A stretch of 64,000 nt of DNA from Hyphomicrobiales bacterium. GTDB lineage: Bacteria > Pseudomonadota > Alphaproteobacteria > Rhizobiales > Rhizobiaceae. The notes beneath the pieces were generated by a model. It was not told the DNA's origin. It saw only the letters and a list, made by a program, of their open reading frames with translations, and did no database searches. The position numbers and the translations under genes were made by a program. The DNA lies in assembly GCA_900472395.1 (NCBI GenBank), contig UCHV01000024.1, positions 62,001 through 126,000 on the forward strand. Direction: 5' to 3'. Shown here in pieces: positions 41,423 through 50,260 of the stretch; position 1 is the first letter of the stretch; the number at the start of each line of letters is the position of its first letter.

Positions 41423-43882
41423 TTACCACTTGTAGGACAGGGTCGCTGAAACCGTCATCGGTTCACCGAAACGGCAGCCATCCAGCGAAACGCAGGTGTA
41501 ATATTTGCGGTCGAAGAGGTTGCGGGCGTTGACCTTGAAATCCAGACCTTCAAGATCCGCATTGAGCTTGCCGAGATCGACACTCGCCATCGCGTCGAAC
41601 AGGACATAGCTCGGACCATCGATCACGCTGTCGGTCAGGTTCGTCTTGCCGACATAACGCATGCCACCGCCGAGACGAACACCTTCCAGTCCGAGGTCGT
41701 CGAGGCCATAATCGGCCCAGATCGAAAAGCTATGGCGCGGCACCAAGCCAACCTGCTCGCCGATTTCTGCGGCTTTTGCGCTACGGGTGATTTCGGCATC
41801 GGTGAACGTATAGGCAGCAACGAGGCCCCAGTTGCCAATATCGCCGCGCGCTTCCAGTTCGAGACCGCGGGAATGCACTTCTCCCAGCTGGTAGGCGTTG
41901 CCGCTCGAGTTGTAGGAGACGACGTTTTTCTGGTGGAGATCGTAAACCGCGGCGCTGAACTGAAGGTTGGTGCCCAGCGGCTGGTAGCGGATACCGGTTT
42001 CGTATTGCAGGCCTTCGTTCGGTTTGAGGGCATTGCCGGTCAGGAAATCGGAGCCGACCTGCGGCAGGAACGACTGGCTGACGCTGACATAGGGCGCCAC
42101 ACCGTTGTCGAAGAGATAAACGAGGCCGGCGCGGCCAGTAAAGGCATTGTCTCGCTGGTCGGTGACGACGCCGGTCTGGTAGCTCTTGGTGCTGCTGTCG
42201 GCCCAGTCGTGACGTCCGCCGAGCAGCAGGATCCAGTGATCGTCGAATTTTATCTGGTCCTGCAGGTAGATGCCATACTGATCGCCAATGCTGTCCGAAC
42301 CTCGATCGACGGCATAACTGACATTGGGACCGCTGCTGTTTACGCCGGTATTGAGGTTCAGCTGGCTCGCGGTGCCGCGGTAGCGATGGCTGTTATAAGA
42401 GCGGCGGTAAAAATCGAAGCCGCCAAGCAGCGTATGCTCGGCGCCGAAGGCATCGAACGTGTATTCGAGCGAGTTGTCGGATGTGATGCCGTAGGATGTT
42501 TCAGCGCGTTCCGATGCCAGTCGTGTCATCACGCCGCCGGCACTGATCGGCGCTAAGTTCGGCATCATGTAGTTCCACTGGATATCGGCGTGGAAATAGC
42601 GCGCGGAACTGCGCAGCTTCAGACCGTCATCGAACTCGTGCTCGAACATGCCGCCGATCGTGTAGATGTCGGACTTGTAAGTGTCGAAATTGTCGATGCC
42701 GGTAAACGTGTCACGAGACAGCTTGCCAGACGTGATATCCGAAAGAAGGTAAGGCGGCGCGAAACCGGTATCGACATGCTGATAGCTTCCGAGCAGCGTG
42801 AGCGACGTCGTTTCGTCCGGTTTCCACGTCAGGGCAGGCGCGATATAGGCCTTGTTGTCGGGTGTATTGTCGACCCAGTTGTCGGCATCGCGGTAAAGGC
42901 CGGTGAGACGATAGGACAGAACACCGTCTGCATCGATCGGGCCACCGAAATCGGCTGAAATCTGTTTCCTGTCATAGCTGCCATATTCGAGATTGACCTC
43001 GTGCAGCGGTGTTGTCGTTGGGCGCTTCGAAATGGCGTTGACGATACCGCCCGGTGCGACCTGACCGTAAAGCACGGAAGACGCACCCCGCAGAACCTCA
43101 ACGCGTTCCAACCCGTAAGGCTCCTGGCCGCCGTCATAAACGCTCGACTGGAATTTCATGCCGTCGCGCAGCGTGCCGGTATTGCCGCTGGCGGTGTTGA
43201 AGCCGCGGATCATGAAATCGTCGACCATGCGGCTGAAGCCGCCAGACTGGGTGGCGACGCCCGGCGTGTAGGCTAGCGTCTCCGACAGCGAGGTCGCGCG
43301 CTGGTTGGCAATCTGGTCCGCCGTCACGACGCTGATCGATTGGGGTGTTTCGATGATCGGCGTGTCGGTCTTTGCACCGGAGGAAGAACTGTCTGCGCGA
43401 TAGCCATCAACGCGCTCGAAGGCGCCACCAGTGCCGGCAACGACGATGGTGTTGAGGACGGTTGCTCCCGAATTGTCGATGGAACCCGCTGCGGCATCGC
43501 CGGCAAGAATGGTGACGGCGCCGCTGCCGGTAAAGCTGTAACGCAGACCGGAACTCGCGAGCAGCGTCGAAAGCGCTTGCTGTGGCGTCAACTGACCCTT
43601 TACGGATGGTGCTGTGGCATTGGCGGCAATGGCGGTCCTGTAGGCCACCTGTACGCCGGATTGCTGCGAAAACTGGCGCAGTGCCCGCGATAGCGAAGTC
43701 GGCGGAATGTCGAAACTGACCGTCTGGCTTGTCTGCGCCATCGCAGGTGTGCTGATCCCGGTCGTGGTCACACCTGCGACGCAGATCGCCACACCCGCCA
43801 TCAGCGTTTGCAGCAGCGTTGCGCCTGCCGCTTGCCGCTGCCTGCTGTTCTTCTCGTCCCTCATTCCGTCGCCCCTACGCAC
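41423..43882 (-). CDS. TonB-dependent siderophore receptor with STN signalling domain
   Basis: An 819-residue outer-membrane receptor. After a signal region, residues about 55-125 form an STN (secretin/TonB N-terminal) domain (VSFDIPPTSLSRALRQFSQQ onward), followed by the plug (PQSISVVTADQIANQRATSL) and a 22-strand barrel ending in the aromatic residue of SATLSYKW. The STN domain marks a transducer that contacts FecR, matching the fecR and sigma-factor genes upstream. It should import a ferric siderophore, probably hydroxamate because fhuF is linked. An ATG at 43864 is an alternative start. Confidence 0.93.
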   Translation of the reverse strand: MRRGDGMRDEKNSRQRQAAGATLLQTLMAGVAICVAGVTTTGISTPAMAQTSQTVSFDIPPTSLSRALRQFSQQSGVQVAYRTAIAANATAPSVKGQLTPQQALSTLLASSGLRYSFTGSGAVTILAGDAAAGSIDNSGATVLNTIVVAGTGGAFERVDGYRADSSSSGAKTDTPIIETPQSISVVTADQIANQRATSLSETLAYTPGVATQSGGFSRMVDDFMIRGFNTASGNTGTLRDGMKFQSSVYDGGQEPYGLERVEVLRGASSVLYGQVAPGGIVNAISKRPTTTPLHEVNLEYGSYDRKQISADFGGPIDADGVLSYRLTGLYRDADNWVDNTPDNKAYIAPALTWKPDETTSLTLLGSYQHVDTGFAPPYLLSDITSGKLSRDTFTGIDNFDTYKSDIYTIGGMFEHEFDDGLKLRSSARYFHADIQWNYMMPNLAPISAGGVMTRLASERAETSYGITSDNSLEYTFDAFGAEHTLLGGFDFYRRSYNSHRYRGTASQLNLNTGVNSSGPNVSYAVDRGSDSIGDQYGIYLQDQIKFDDHWILLLGGRHDWADSSTKSYQTGVVTDQRDNAFTGRAGLVYLFDNGVAPYVSVSQSFLPQVGSDFLTGNALKPNEGLQYETGIRYQPLGTNLQFSAAVYDLHQKNVVSYNSSGNAYQLGEVHSRGLELEARGDIGNWGLVAAYTFTDAEITRSAKAAEIGEQVGLVPRHSFSIWADYGLDDLGLEGVRLGGGMRYVGKTNLTDSVIDGPSYVLFDAMASVDLGKLNADLEGLDFKVNARNLFDRKYYTCVSLDGCRFGEPMTVSATLSYKW

Positions 43883-43980
43883 AGATCATCGTTCAGACAC
43901 CGGCCTTTTCGGCCGTGTTTGAATAGTTGACGATTGGCGGAAGGATTCACCTAAAGACGTTTGCGGGATTATTTTCCATT

Positions 43981-44970
43981 TCAGGCAAGAATGATCGCGA
44001 CGCCGGGAATGCGGCGGACAGACAGTGCTTGCGTCTTGGCAAGAGACTGCAACGCAGCGAGAGGCTGGGCTGTGGAAAATATGCCGCTGACGGCAAGATC
44101 GCGATCGATGCCCGGCCTTAGGATGACCGGTTCGGCAACATAACGACCGATGTCTGAAATGGCGGCGGCAAAAGTTTTGCCTTCGAAGATGATCTTTCCC
44201 TGCCGCCAGGCGAGCAGCATTTCCAGGTCGGCAATGCCGGGTTGGCCGGGATCGGCGCCAGCCTGATACATTGTCTGCTGTGACGGTCCGAGATCGACGC
44301 GCGGCCTGTGTGACAAGGCGGTTTCGTCCGGCGCAAGCGGGCTGTAGACGGCCGCATGTCCGGCAACGACGGCAACTGTCGTCAGGTCGTCGGCATTGCC
44401 GATCGCTAGCTGCCCATCCCGCATGTCTGTGTTACCGCCATCAACGGCAATGCGAAACGGGCTGCCATCGGCGGCAGGCGGAATCCGGAACTCCGCTTCA
44501 CCGCGCAGGAGATGGACGAGGCGTAATCCCTCCCTGAAATCGACCTTGAGGGCTCCGCCGGTGTTTACCGCCGCAATGGTGCCGTCCGGCAGTGGCACTT
44601 CGCGCTGGCTTCCGGCGGGCACGATAAAATCGGCCTGCCACCAGAGTGAGACGCGCGGAGCGGCGACAAAGCCTGCCGACGCAGCGGCAAGGGCCGTACT
44701 GCCGCCAATCAAGGACCGGCGGGTCATGCCGGAAGTCTGTATGCGCGCGACCTTCGCGGCCGGCTGCGCCAGACGGTCGAGCTGGTTCCAGAACTGTCGC
44801 TCGTGTTCGAACGCGGCGCGATGTTCAGGACGACAGTCCCGCCAGAGCTTGAACTGTTCAAGTTCGGCAGCGCTGAGCGATCCGGACGTCAAACGCACGA
44901 GCCAGTCACGCGCATCAAGTGCGGCGCGATGGTTCTCCGGTCGATCGTGGTCGGTGTCGCTCATGCTCAT
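43981..44970 (-). CDS. fecR: FecR-family sigma-factor regulator
   Basis: A 329-residue inner-membrane signalling protein. The N-terminal cytoplasmic DUF4880 domain includes ARDWLVRLTSGSLSAAELEQ and FKLWRDCRPEHRAAFE. A single membrane segment with a twin-arginine-like lead (MTRRSLIGGSTALAAASAGF, about residues 84-103) follows. The periplasmic FecR domain contains VPAGSQREVPLPDGTIAAV. It receives the signal from the receptor's STN domain and controls the sigma factor encoded upstream. Confidence 0.9.
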   Translation of the reverse strand: MSMSDTDHDRPENHRAALDARDWLVRLTSGSLSAAELEQFKLWRDCRPEHRAAFEHERQFWNQLDRLAQPAAKVARIQTSGMTRRSLIGGSTALAAASAGFVAAPRVSLWWQADFIVPAGSQREVPLPDGTIAAVNTGGALKVDFREGLRLVHLLRGEAEFRIPPAADGSPFRIAVDGGNTDMRDGQLAIGNADDLTTVAVVAGHAAVYSPLAPDETALSHRPRVDLGPSQQTMYQAGADPGQPGIADLEMLLAWRQGKIIFEGKTFAAAISDIGRYVAEPVILRPGIDRDLAVSGIFSTAQPLAALQSLAKTQALSVRRIPGVAIILA

Positions 44971-45052
44971 ATATCGAAGCGTTTTTGTGGAAGGGACTGA
45001 ATATCGAAGGTCTTATCACACGGGTGGCAAAGGTCGATCCGCCGAAACGGTT

Positions 45053-45565
45053 TCACGCATCCATCTCGCGGCGCAAAACGGCCAGACGTTCGAGAACGCG
45101 GCGGATGTGATAATAGACGGCTTCCTCGGTGATGTCCTCAAGTTCGGCTATCCGCTTATGGCTGATGCCATCAATCCGGTTCATCAGGAATATCCGGCGC
45201 GAGCGCTCCGGCATCGCTTCAAGAGTTTCCGTCACAGCGTCAAGTGTCTGCCGGGCCATGTAGGCGCGCTCAGGGGAACGGTCTTCGATATCATCGCGCA
45301 AGATATCCTGAACCTCGGCATCGATTTCGCGACGGCGCTTTTCGCGGCGCAGGTGGTCGATCGTCGTATTGGAAACGGTCCGGTGAATATATCCGGCGAG
45401 ATTTTCGATGCGATGTTCCGGCGTCGCGGTCTGAACCTTGATCCATGCATCCTGGATAAGATCTTCCGCCAGCGCCTGATCGATCCGTCGCTGACGCACT
45501 GTTGCGAGCAACTGGGGTTTCAGATGGACGAAGGAGTTCAGGAGTCGGGCTATTTTAGTCGTCAT
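45053..45565 (-). CDS. fecI: ECF sigma factor, FecI-like
   Basis: A 170-residue ECF sigma factor. Region 2 includes LAEDLIQDAWIKVQTATPEH and the -10 recognition stretch IHRTVSNTTIDHLRREKRR. Region 4 includes RIFLMNRIDGISHKRIAELE with helix DITEEAVYYHIRRVLERLA for the -35 element. The gene order sigma, fecR, receptor, importer genes matches iron-starvation cell-surface signalling systems. No Fur box was identified by eye upstream. Confidence 0.9.
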   Translation of the reverse strand: MTTKIARLLNSFVHLKPQLLATVRQRRIDQALAEDLIQDAWIKVQTATPEHRIENLAGYIHRTVSNTTIDHLRREKRRREIDAEVQDILRDDIEDRSPERAYMARQTLDAVTETLEAMPERSRRIFLMNRIDGISHKRIAELEDITEEAVYYHIRRVLERLAVLRREMDA

Positions 45566-45836
45566 CGGGATTTAGCCGGTCATTCTCGTCGTTCGCGAAA
45601 GTCGCCAACATACGTAGGAGATCGCTAAAGCACGGCGCGGCGCCTTGCCAGTCCAGAGCTGAAATTTAATCTGAGTGCTTTTGTCTTCTTTAATGGCAGT
45701 TGCAAACCTGCATCAGTGATCACTGCGCGGTTCCAGGCTCATAGAGGCGTTGGCAACGGTCGGCGAGTAGATCCGCAGGGCGCTGGTTCACAGCCTCTCA
45801 ATAGCCGTCGCCATCGCGTAGTCGTCGTCGCCCCCG

Positions 45837-46311
45837 TCAGACATGGTATCGAATGACGAACTCGCAAGGATCGGCCCGAACAGATCGCTCCATTCGGTTG
45901 TTCTGGCGGCCAGATTTTTTGGAAGCTCCGCCAAATGCGGCTGCGATCTTGATCATGAACGCCCTGCTAAAACGACCAAGGACCTTTTCGTCGGGCTCAA
46001 GGTGCCAGGAGCGTTCGGCGACATTGTAATTATATTCATCGACCATCACCCAACAGCGCTTCAGATCGCTCAGGCCAGCTCGACGCGCTTCCGTATCGGG
46101 AATTTCCAAGGCGGCGCGGTCGGACTTTGGCAGTTGCGTCGTCACTGGGAGAAGCGCCAGATCCGTAAGGCGTCCTTGGCGCCGCGAACAGCAACGACGA
46201 CGCAGGTCGGACGCGACTTGCGTCCTTCTGTCTCTCCACGCTCATCCTGCCACTCCATAGATACGGATAGGTGATGATTTGGCCGGGAAGGAATTCACGG
46301 CTCATCGCCAT
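45837..46311 (-). pseudogene. PemK/MazF-like toxin, double frameshift
   Basis: The toxin reading must change frame twice. MSREFLPGQIITYPYLW (from about 46305) continues as WQDERGETEGRKSRPTCVVV in the next frame, then as DLALLPVTTQLPKSDRAALE in the third frame, which ends at 45837 after EKVLGRFSRAFMIKIAAAF. Single-base losses near 46253 and 46175 explain this. The gene begins within the end of the antitoxin gene. An intact relative would be about 160 residues. The toxin is predicted inactive unless these are sequencing errors. Confidence 0.78.
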
Positions 46312-46555
46312 ATCCTTCACCACGCGCAAGTCGATCTATTTCTGCACCAAACAGCTCTCTATGCTCATCCGGCATGTCCGAGGCACGACGAGCCTTGCGG
46401 GTATCGCCACCCGTGCGAAGTCGCTCATAATGTTCATAGCTCATCAACACGAAGCGTGGCTTCCTGTGCTTGGTGAGAACCACTGGCTCGCGGCTCGCCG
46501 CATCTGTGACATCGCCGACCTGCTTATTGAGGTCACCCGTCGTATAATGGCGCAT
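46295..46555 (-). CDS. Phd/YefM-family antitoxin
   Basis: An 86-residue antitoxin with the Phd/YefM N-terminal DNA-binding fold (RHYTTGDLNKQVGDVTDAAS, then EPVVLTKHRKPRFVLMSYEH) and an acidic, flexible C-terminal tail. I chose ATG 46555, where family homology begins. It overlaps the frameshifted toxin gene, and a 23-bp palindrome lies 27 bp upstream of the start. It should repress its own promoter. With the toxin broken, it may be a relic or protect against a related toxin elsewhere. Confidence 0.82.
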   Translation of the reverse strand: MRHYTTGDLNKQVGDVTDAASREPVVLTKHRKPRFVLMSYEHYERLRTGGDTRKARRASDMPDEHRELFGAEIDRLARGEGYGDEP

Positions 46556-46581
46556 GGTCAATCTCCGAAGTGGATCTCCAT

Positions 46582-46604
46582 AATATCTGGAATTTCCAGA
46601 TATT
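46582..46604. promoter_or_regulatory. Palindromic operator of the Phd/YefM module
   Basis: AATATCTGGAA (46582-46592) and TTCCAGATATT (46594-46604) form a perfect 23-bp palindrome around a central T. The palindrome AGATATCT (46607-46614) follows at once on the other side. The element is 27 bp upstream of the antitoxin start. Cooperative binding to neighbouring palindromes is the known mode for Phd/YefM proteins. Confidence 0.7.
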
Positions 46605-46708
46605 GAAGATATCTGCCGTGCTGCTATGCGGACGTCGTCGATTACTGCTGCGGTTCCCTGCACCATCTTCACGCCAGCCCGGCGCATCATGTCGAATATG
46701 CGAACCCA

Positions 46709-47722
46709 TTAGATATCCGGTATGGTTGCTGCCTTCGCCCGCGTGTGTCGCGGCGCACTTGAGTTGAAGCGGCCCCACGCCCTGCGAAACTGCCGGGTAG
46801 ACGCGAAGCCGGCGCGCTCGGCGATATCGTCAATAGACAAACGGGTGCCCGTGATGAGGTCCCTTGCGAGCGCCACGCGCAGGCGGTTTACATAATGCGT
46901 GACGCTGGTGCCGGTGTGGTCGTTGAACAGTCGGGAGAGGTTGCGCGGGCTGGTGGCGGCGACATCCGCCAGTGCCTGCACCGACCAGTCGCGAGCCGGA
47001 TCGGCAGCGATGGCATCCTGCGCGCGGTGGATTGCCGGGTGGATGTGGTTGCGTCCTTCCAGCCAGGGTGACAATTGTGGGTCTGCACCGGTTCTCCGGA
47101 GGTAGACGACGAGATTGCGGGCGACGGCAGTCGCGGCCTCGTGGCCGATTTCCCTTGCGATGATAGCCAGCATGAGGTCGATGCCGGCAGTCACGCCGGC
47201 GCTGGTCAGCCGCTCCCTGTCCTCGACGAAAAGACGATTGCTGCGGACCCGTGCCGTGGGCGCGAGCTTGGACAGTTCATCGAGTGTCGAATGGTGGGTC
47301 GTGCATTCGTGGCCTTCCAGCAAGCCGGCACGCGCCGCGAGCAATGCACCGGAACAAACGGTGACGAGCCGAATGCCTGGCCGGATCGCACGCGCCAGCC
47401 ACCGGATGATCTCGGTCTCATCAACGGCATCGCCCTTGCGATCGTTGCGGCCGGTCATCATGATGTCGACGGCGCCGGAGACGACGACAGTGGCGCCGTC
47501 GGGAAGTTCCAACGGAAGCGGTGCAATATCCGCCAGCCTGAGCCCGATCGAGCTTTCCATTGTGGGCGAGACCCCGATATAGGTCACGGTGAACCGGGTG
47601 CCGGACTGGACCAGATTGGCATTGCGCACCACTTCCATCGGTCCCGCGATATCGAGAAGCAGCGCCCGGGGCGGAACCAGGACAAAAAACGGTATGACCT
47701 GCCCGCCCTCGGCTGCAATCAT
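46709..47722 (-). CDS. GlxA-family (AraC-type) transcriptional regulator
   Basis: A 337-residue regulator combining an N-terminal DJ-1/PfpI-like domain with a C-terminal AraC HTH pair. The first domain shows FFVLVPPRALLLDIAGPMEV and the nucleophile-elbow-like VTVCSGALLAARAGLLEG. The HTH region contains VAATSPRNLSRLFNDHTGTS and IDDIAERAGFASTRQFRRAW. It overlaps the isochorismatase-like gene by four bases, so the two are co-expressed. GlxA-type regulators often govern nitrogen-compound catabolism. Confidence 0.9.
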   Translation of the reverse strand: MIAAEGGQVIPFFVLVPPRALLLDIAGPMEVVRNANLVQSGTRFTVTYIGVSPTMESSIGLRLADIAPLPLELPDGATVVVSGAVDIMMTGRNDRKGDAVDETEIIRWLARAIRPGIRLVTVCSGALLAARAGLLEGHECTTHHSTLDELSKLAPTARVRSNRLFVEDRERLTSAGVTAGIDLMLAIIAREIGHEAATAVARNLVVYLRRTGADPQLSPWLEGRNHIHPAIHRAQDAIAADPARDWSVQALADVAATSPRNLSRLFNDHTGTSVTHYVNRLRVALARDLITGTRLSIDDIAERAGFASTRQFRRAWGRFNSSAPRHTRAKAATIPDI

Positions 47723-48282
47723 GCGGCGATGTCCTTATGCTCGCCCGCAAGTGCCTCTTCGACCGTCGCAATACGGGCGAAGCGGCCCGCAAGCACGAGT
47801 TCCGTGCGAGCCCGGATTTCGGCAGCACTCCACTCGCGGCCTGTTGCATCGGTCATCGGAAAGGTCAGCGTCGCCTCTCCCACATAATCGACCAAATAGC
47901 CGAGATCCGAGGCGTGGCGCGTGGTCGTCTCGCAGCATTGCTCGGTGCGGATGCCTGAGATGATGATCCTGCGAATGCCCTGTTCCGTCAGCCACACGTC
48001 AAGACCGCTGCCGACAAGTGCGCTGTGCCGGGTCTTTCGGAAGGTGACATCCGGCTCGAGTTTGAGGGGTGCAATGGTCCGAACATGGCCCGACGCCTCA
48101 CTGAAGGGGCCGCTCGGATCGACATGGAATATCTGGACGACGGGGATGCCGGCCGTTTTCGCGCCATCGATCAGGGCCTGTTGGCGTGCAACGTAGGGGA
48201 GAAACTCATCCTCGCGAAAATAGGAGCGCTGGCGGAACGATTCCTGCGCGTCGATGACGAAAAGGGCTTTGTCTTGATGCAT
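47719..48282 (-). CDS. Isochorismatase-like cysteine hydrolase
   Basis: A 187-residue hydrolase of the isochorismatase superfamily. The catalytic Asp is in ALFVIDAQESF at the N terminus and the nucleophilic Cys in GIRTEQCCETTTRHASDLGY (about residues 117-136). Members cleave amides such as nicotinamide or N-carbamoyl compounds. Its coupling to a GlxA-type regulator suggests a small amide substrate under the regulator's control, but the substrate is unknown. Confidence 0.88.
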   Translation of the reverse strand: MHQDKALFVIDAQESFRQRSYFREDEFLPYVARQQALIDGAKTAGIPVVQIFHVDPSGPFSEASGHVRTIAPLKLEPDVTFRKTRHSALVGSGLDVWLTEQGIRRIIISGIRTEQCCETTTRHASDLGYLVDYVGEATLTFPMTDATGREWSAAEIRARTELVLAGRFARIATVEEALAGEHKDIAA

Positions 48283-48552
48283 GACGGTTCTCCGGTTGCG
48301 ATGCTCCGATCATAAGGCTTGCGTCATGTACCGACAGGCAGCAACGGGACTTATAGCGGACAATTCACGCCAAGGCGCTCATCACCGTCATCTTTTCTCT
48401 CTGTCTTGGATAAAATGGGCAGCGTCACGGTAAATTTCAGCGGGTCGCCGGTTCAGATCCGTTCAAGAGAATAAGTCCGTTATCATCGCCATTGTTTGTT
48501 TTTCCGTTCGGACAACTGCGCCATTTACGTGGCGCAGGTGCACAGGCGCTCC

Positions 48553-49506
48553 CTACTTCAGCGACACGACGCCAGCTGCCACATCCGGCAGTGATGGAAT
48601 GATGCCGCTCTTGGCGTACCATTGCGCAACGGCGCTGATCTGCTTGACCGCCTCTTGCGAAACAGCGGTGGTCGCAACGGCGTTGTTTTCGCCGATCTTT
48701 GGGCCGAGATCGGCGGGTACATTCATTTCCTTGGCCCAGATGGCGCCGGCTTCCGCCTTGTTGGCAACGGCCCAGGCGTTTTCCGACTTGATGACGTCGA
48801 AGACGAGTTGAAGCTGATCGGCCTTGTCCTTGGCGAAGGCGGTGCTTGCGACCAGCACGACGGCATTGTCGGACTTGATGGCGGTGCCATCGGCCACGAC
48901 CTTGCCGTCATAGGCTTTTTCCGCGATCGTCAGGAACGGGTCCCAGGTGGCCCACGCATCGACATGGCCCTGCGTGAAGCTCGGGCCGCTGTCGCTGGGG
49001 CTGAGATAGACGCGCTCGACGCTTTTCGGGTCGACGCCGTTGGTTTCCAGTCCCTGCATCAGCAGATATTCGCCGGTGCCGCCGCGATTGACGGCGACCT
49101 TCTTGCCAGCGAGGTCCTTGATGGACGAAATGCCGGAACCCTTTTTAACGACAATACCCTCGGAACCGGGCGACATCTTCTGATAGGCAAAGACCACCAG
49201 CGGGATTTTTGCGGCAAGCGCTGCGATCGCCGATGTGGAGCTGCCGGCCGTGATGTCGATGCTGCCGGCATTGAGCGCTTCGAAAGCGGGAGCGGCGGCC
49301 GGGAAGGGGCCTGCCCATTCCACCTTGATGCCTTTTTCTGACAGCACTTTTTCGAGCGTGCCGCGGGATTTGGCGAGCGTGATATCGTTGGGGCCACGCA
49401 GCCAGCCGATCCGCACGACGTCGTCGGCGGCCTGAACGGGGTATGTGAATGTGGCAGCGGCGGTAACGAAGGCCGCGGCTGCAAGAAATGTACGCTTGGT
49501 GATCAT
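48553..49506 (-). CDS. Aliphatic-sulfonate-type periplasmic binding protein (SsuA-like)
   Basis: A 317-residue binding protein with a signal peptide (MITKRTFLAAAAFVTAAATF with cleavage near VQAA). The mature protein has SsuA features: RIGWLRGPNDITLAKSRGTL, GSIDITAGSSTSAIAAL and DLAGKKVAVNRGGTGEYLL. I chose ATG 49506 rather than an upstream TTG. It is the last gene of a minus-strand Ssu-type operon, 50 bp after the ATPase gene. The same operon starts with a second binding-protein-like gene. Confidence 0.88.
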   Translation of the reverse strand: MITKRTFLAAAAFVTAAATFTYPVQAADDVVRIGWLRGPNDITLAKSRGTLEKVLSEKGIKVEWAGPFPAAAPAFEALNAGSIDITAGSSTSAIAALAAKIPLVVFAYQKMSPGSEGIVVKKGSGISSIKDLAGKKVAVNRGGTGEYLLMQGLETNGVDPKSVERVYLSPSDSGPSFTQGHVDAWATWDPFLTIAEKAYDGKVVADGTAIKSDNAVVLVASTAFAKDKADQLQLVFDVIKSENAWAVANKAEAGAIWAKEMNVPADLGPKIGENNAVATTAVSQEAVKQISAVAQWYAKSGIIPSLPDVAAGVVSLK

Positions 49507-49555
49507 CGGAGTGTCCAATCTGCCATTCTGGCGAAGGGGTCAGGCATTTAAATGT

Positions 49556-50260
49556 TCAGGCGTGTAGGGGTTCGACGCCGAGTTCCTTGAGGAGTTCGGC
49601 TTCGACAAGGCTGGTTCTGGGATCGTCACGACGGCGCGGATGAACGATATCGACGCGGATTTCCCGGATAAAACGTCCCTGATCGAGAACCAGGATCCGG
49701 TCGGCCAGCGCCACGGCTTCCCAGACGTCGTGAGTAACGAGCAGGACGGCCGGGTGATGTTTACGCCAGAGTTCGAAGACGAGGTCGTGCATGCGCAGAC
49801 GGGTAAGAGCGTCGAGCGCTGCAAAGGGTTCGTCCAGCAACAGCAGCTGAGGTTCGCGCACCAGGGCCCGCGCGAGCGCTGTGCGTTGAGCCTCGCCACC
49901 GGATAGCGTCAGCGGCCAGGCATCGAGCCGGTGCGACAGACCGACATCCGCCAATGCCTGTTTCGCAAGCAATCGTGCATCCGGGTGGCGCACACCGAGC
50001 GCGACATTTTCGATGACGCTTTTCCACGGCAGGAGGCGCGGTTCCTGGAAAACCACCGAACGGCGAGCGGGTAGCTGCAGCTCTTGCGCCGGGGCGGTGT
50101 CGAGGTCCGCCAGAACCCGCAGCAGGGTGGATTTTCCCGACCCACTACGGCCAAGCAGGGCGACGAATTCGCCGGGGGCCATGGTCAGGTCGATGCCGTC
50201 AAGAACCGCCGGACCGCCGAACGAGCGCTGCAGCTTTCGGATGTCGACGAGATTGCTCAT
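49556..50260 (-). CDS. ABC transporter ATPase, SsuB-like
   Basis: A 234-residue ATPase with Walker A GRSGSGKSTLLRVL, Q-loop VVFQEPRLLPWKSVIENV, signature LSGGEAQRTALARAL and Walker B LLLLDEPFAALD. The LLPW motif is typical of sulfonate importers. The ATG at 50260 overlaps the permease stop by four bases. A much longer open frame continues upstream in antisense to the permease gene and is not used. Confidence 0.92.
   Translation of the reverse strand: MSNLVDIRKLQRSFGGPAVLDGIDLTMAPGEFVALLGRSGSGKSTLLRVLADLDTAPAQELQLPARRSVVFQEPRLLPWKSVIENVALGVRHPDARLLAKQALADVGLSHRLDAWPLTLSGGEAQRTALARALVREPQLLLLDEPFAALDALTRLRMHDLVFELWRKHHPAVLLVTHDVWEAVALADRILVLDQGRFIREIRVDIVHPRRRDDPRTSLVEAELLKELGVEPLHA

Noticed and set aside
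45566..45836. Possible gene between the sigma factor and the PemK-like remnant
   Set aside because: No frame of useful length with family features is present. The interval is probably the sigma-factor promoter region plus the toxin's downstream flank.
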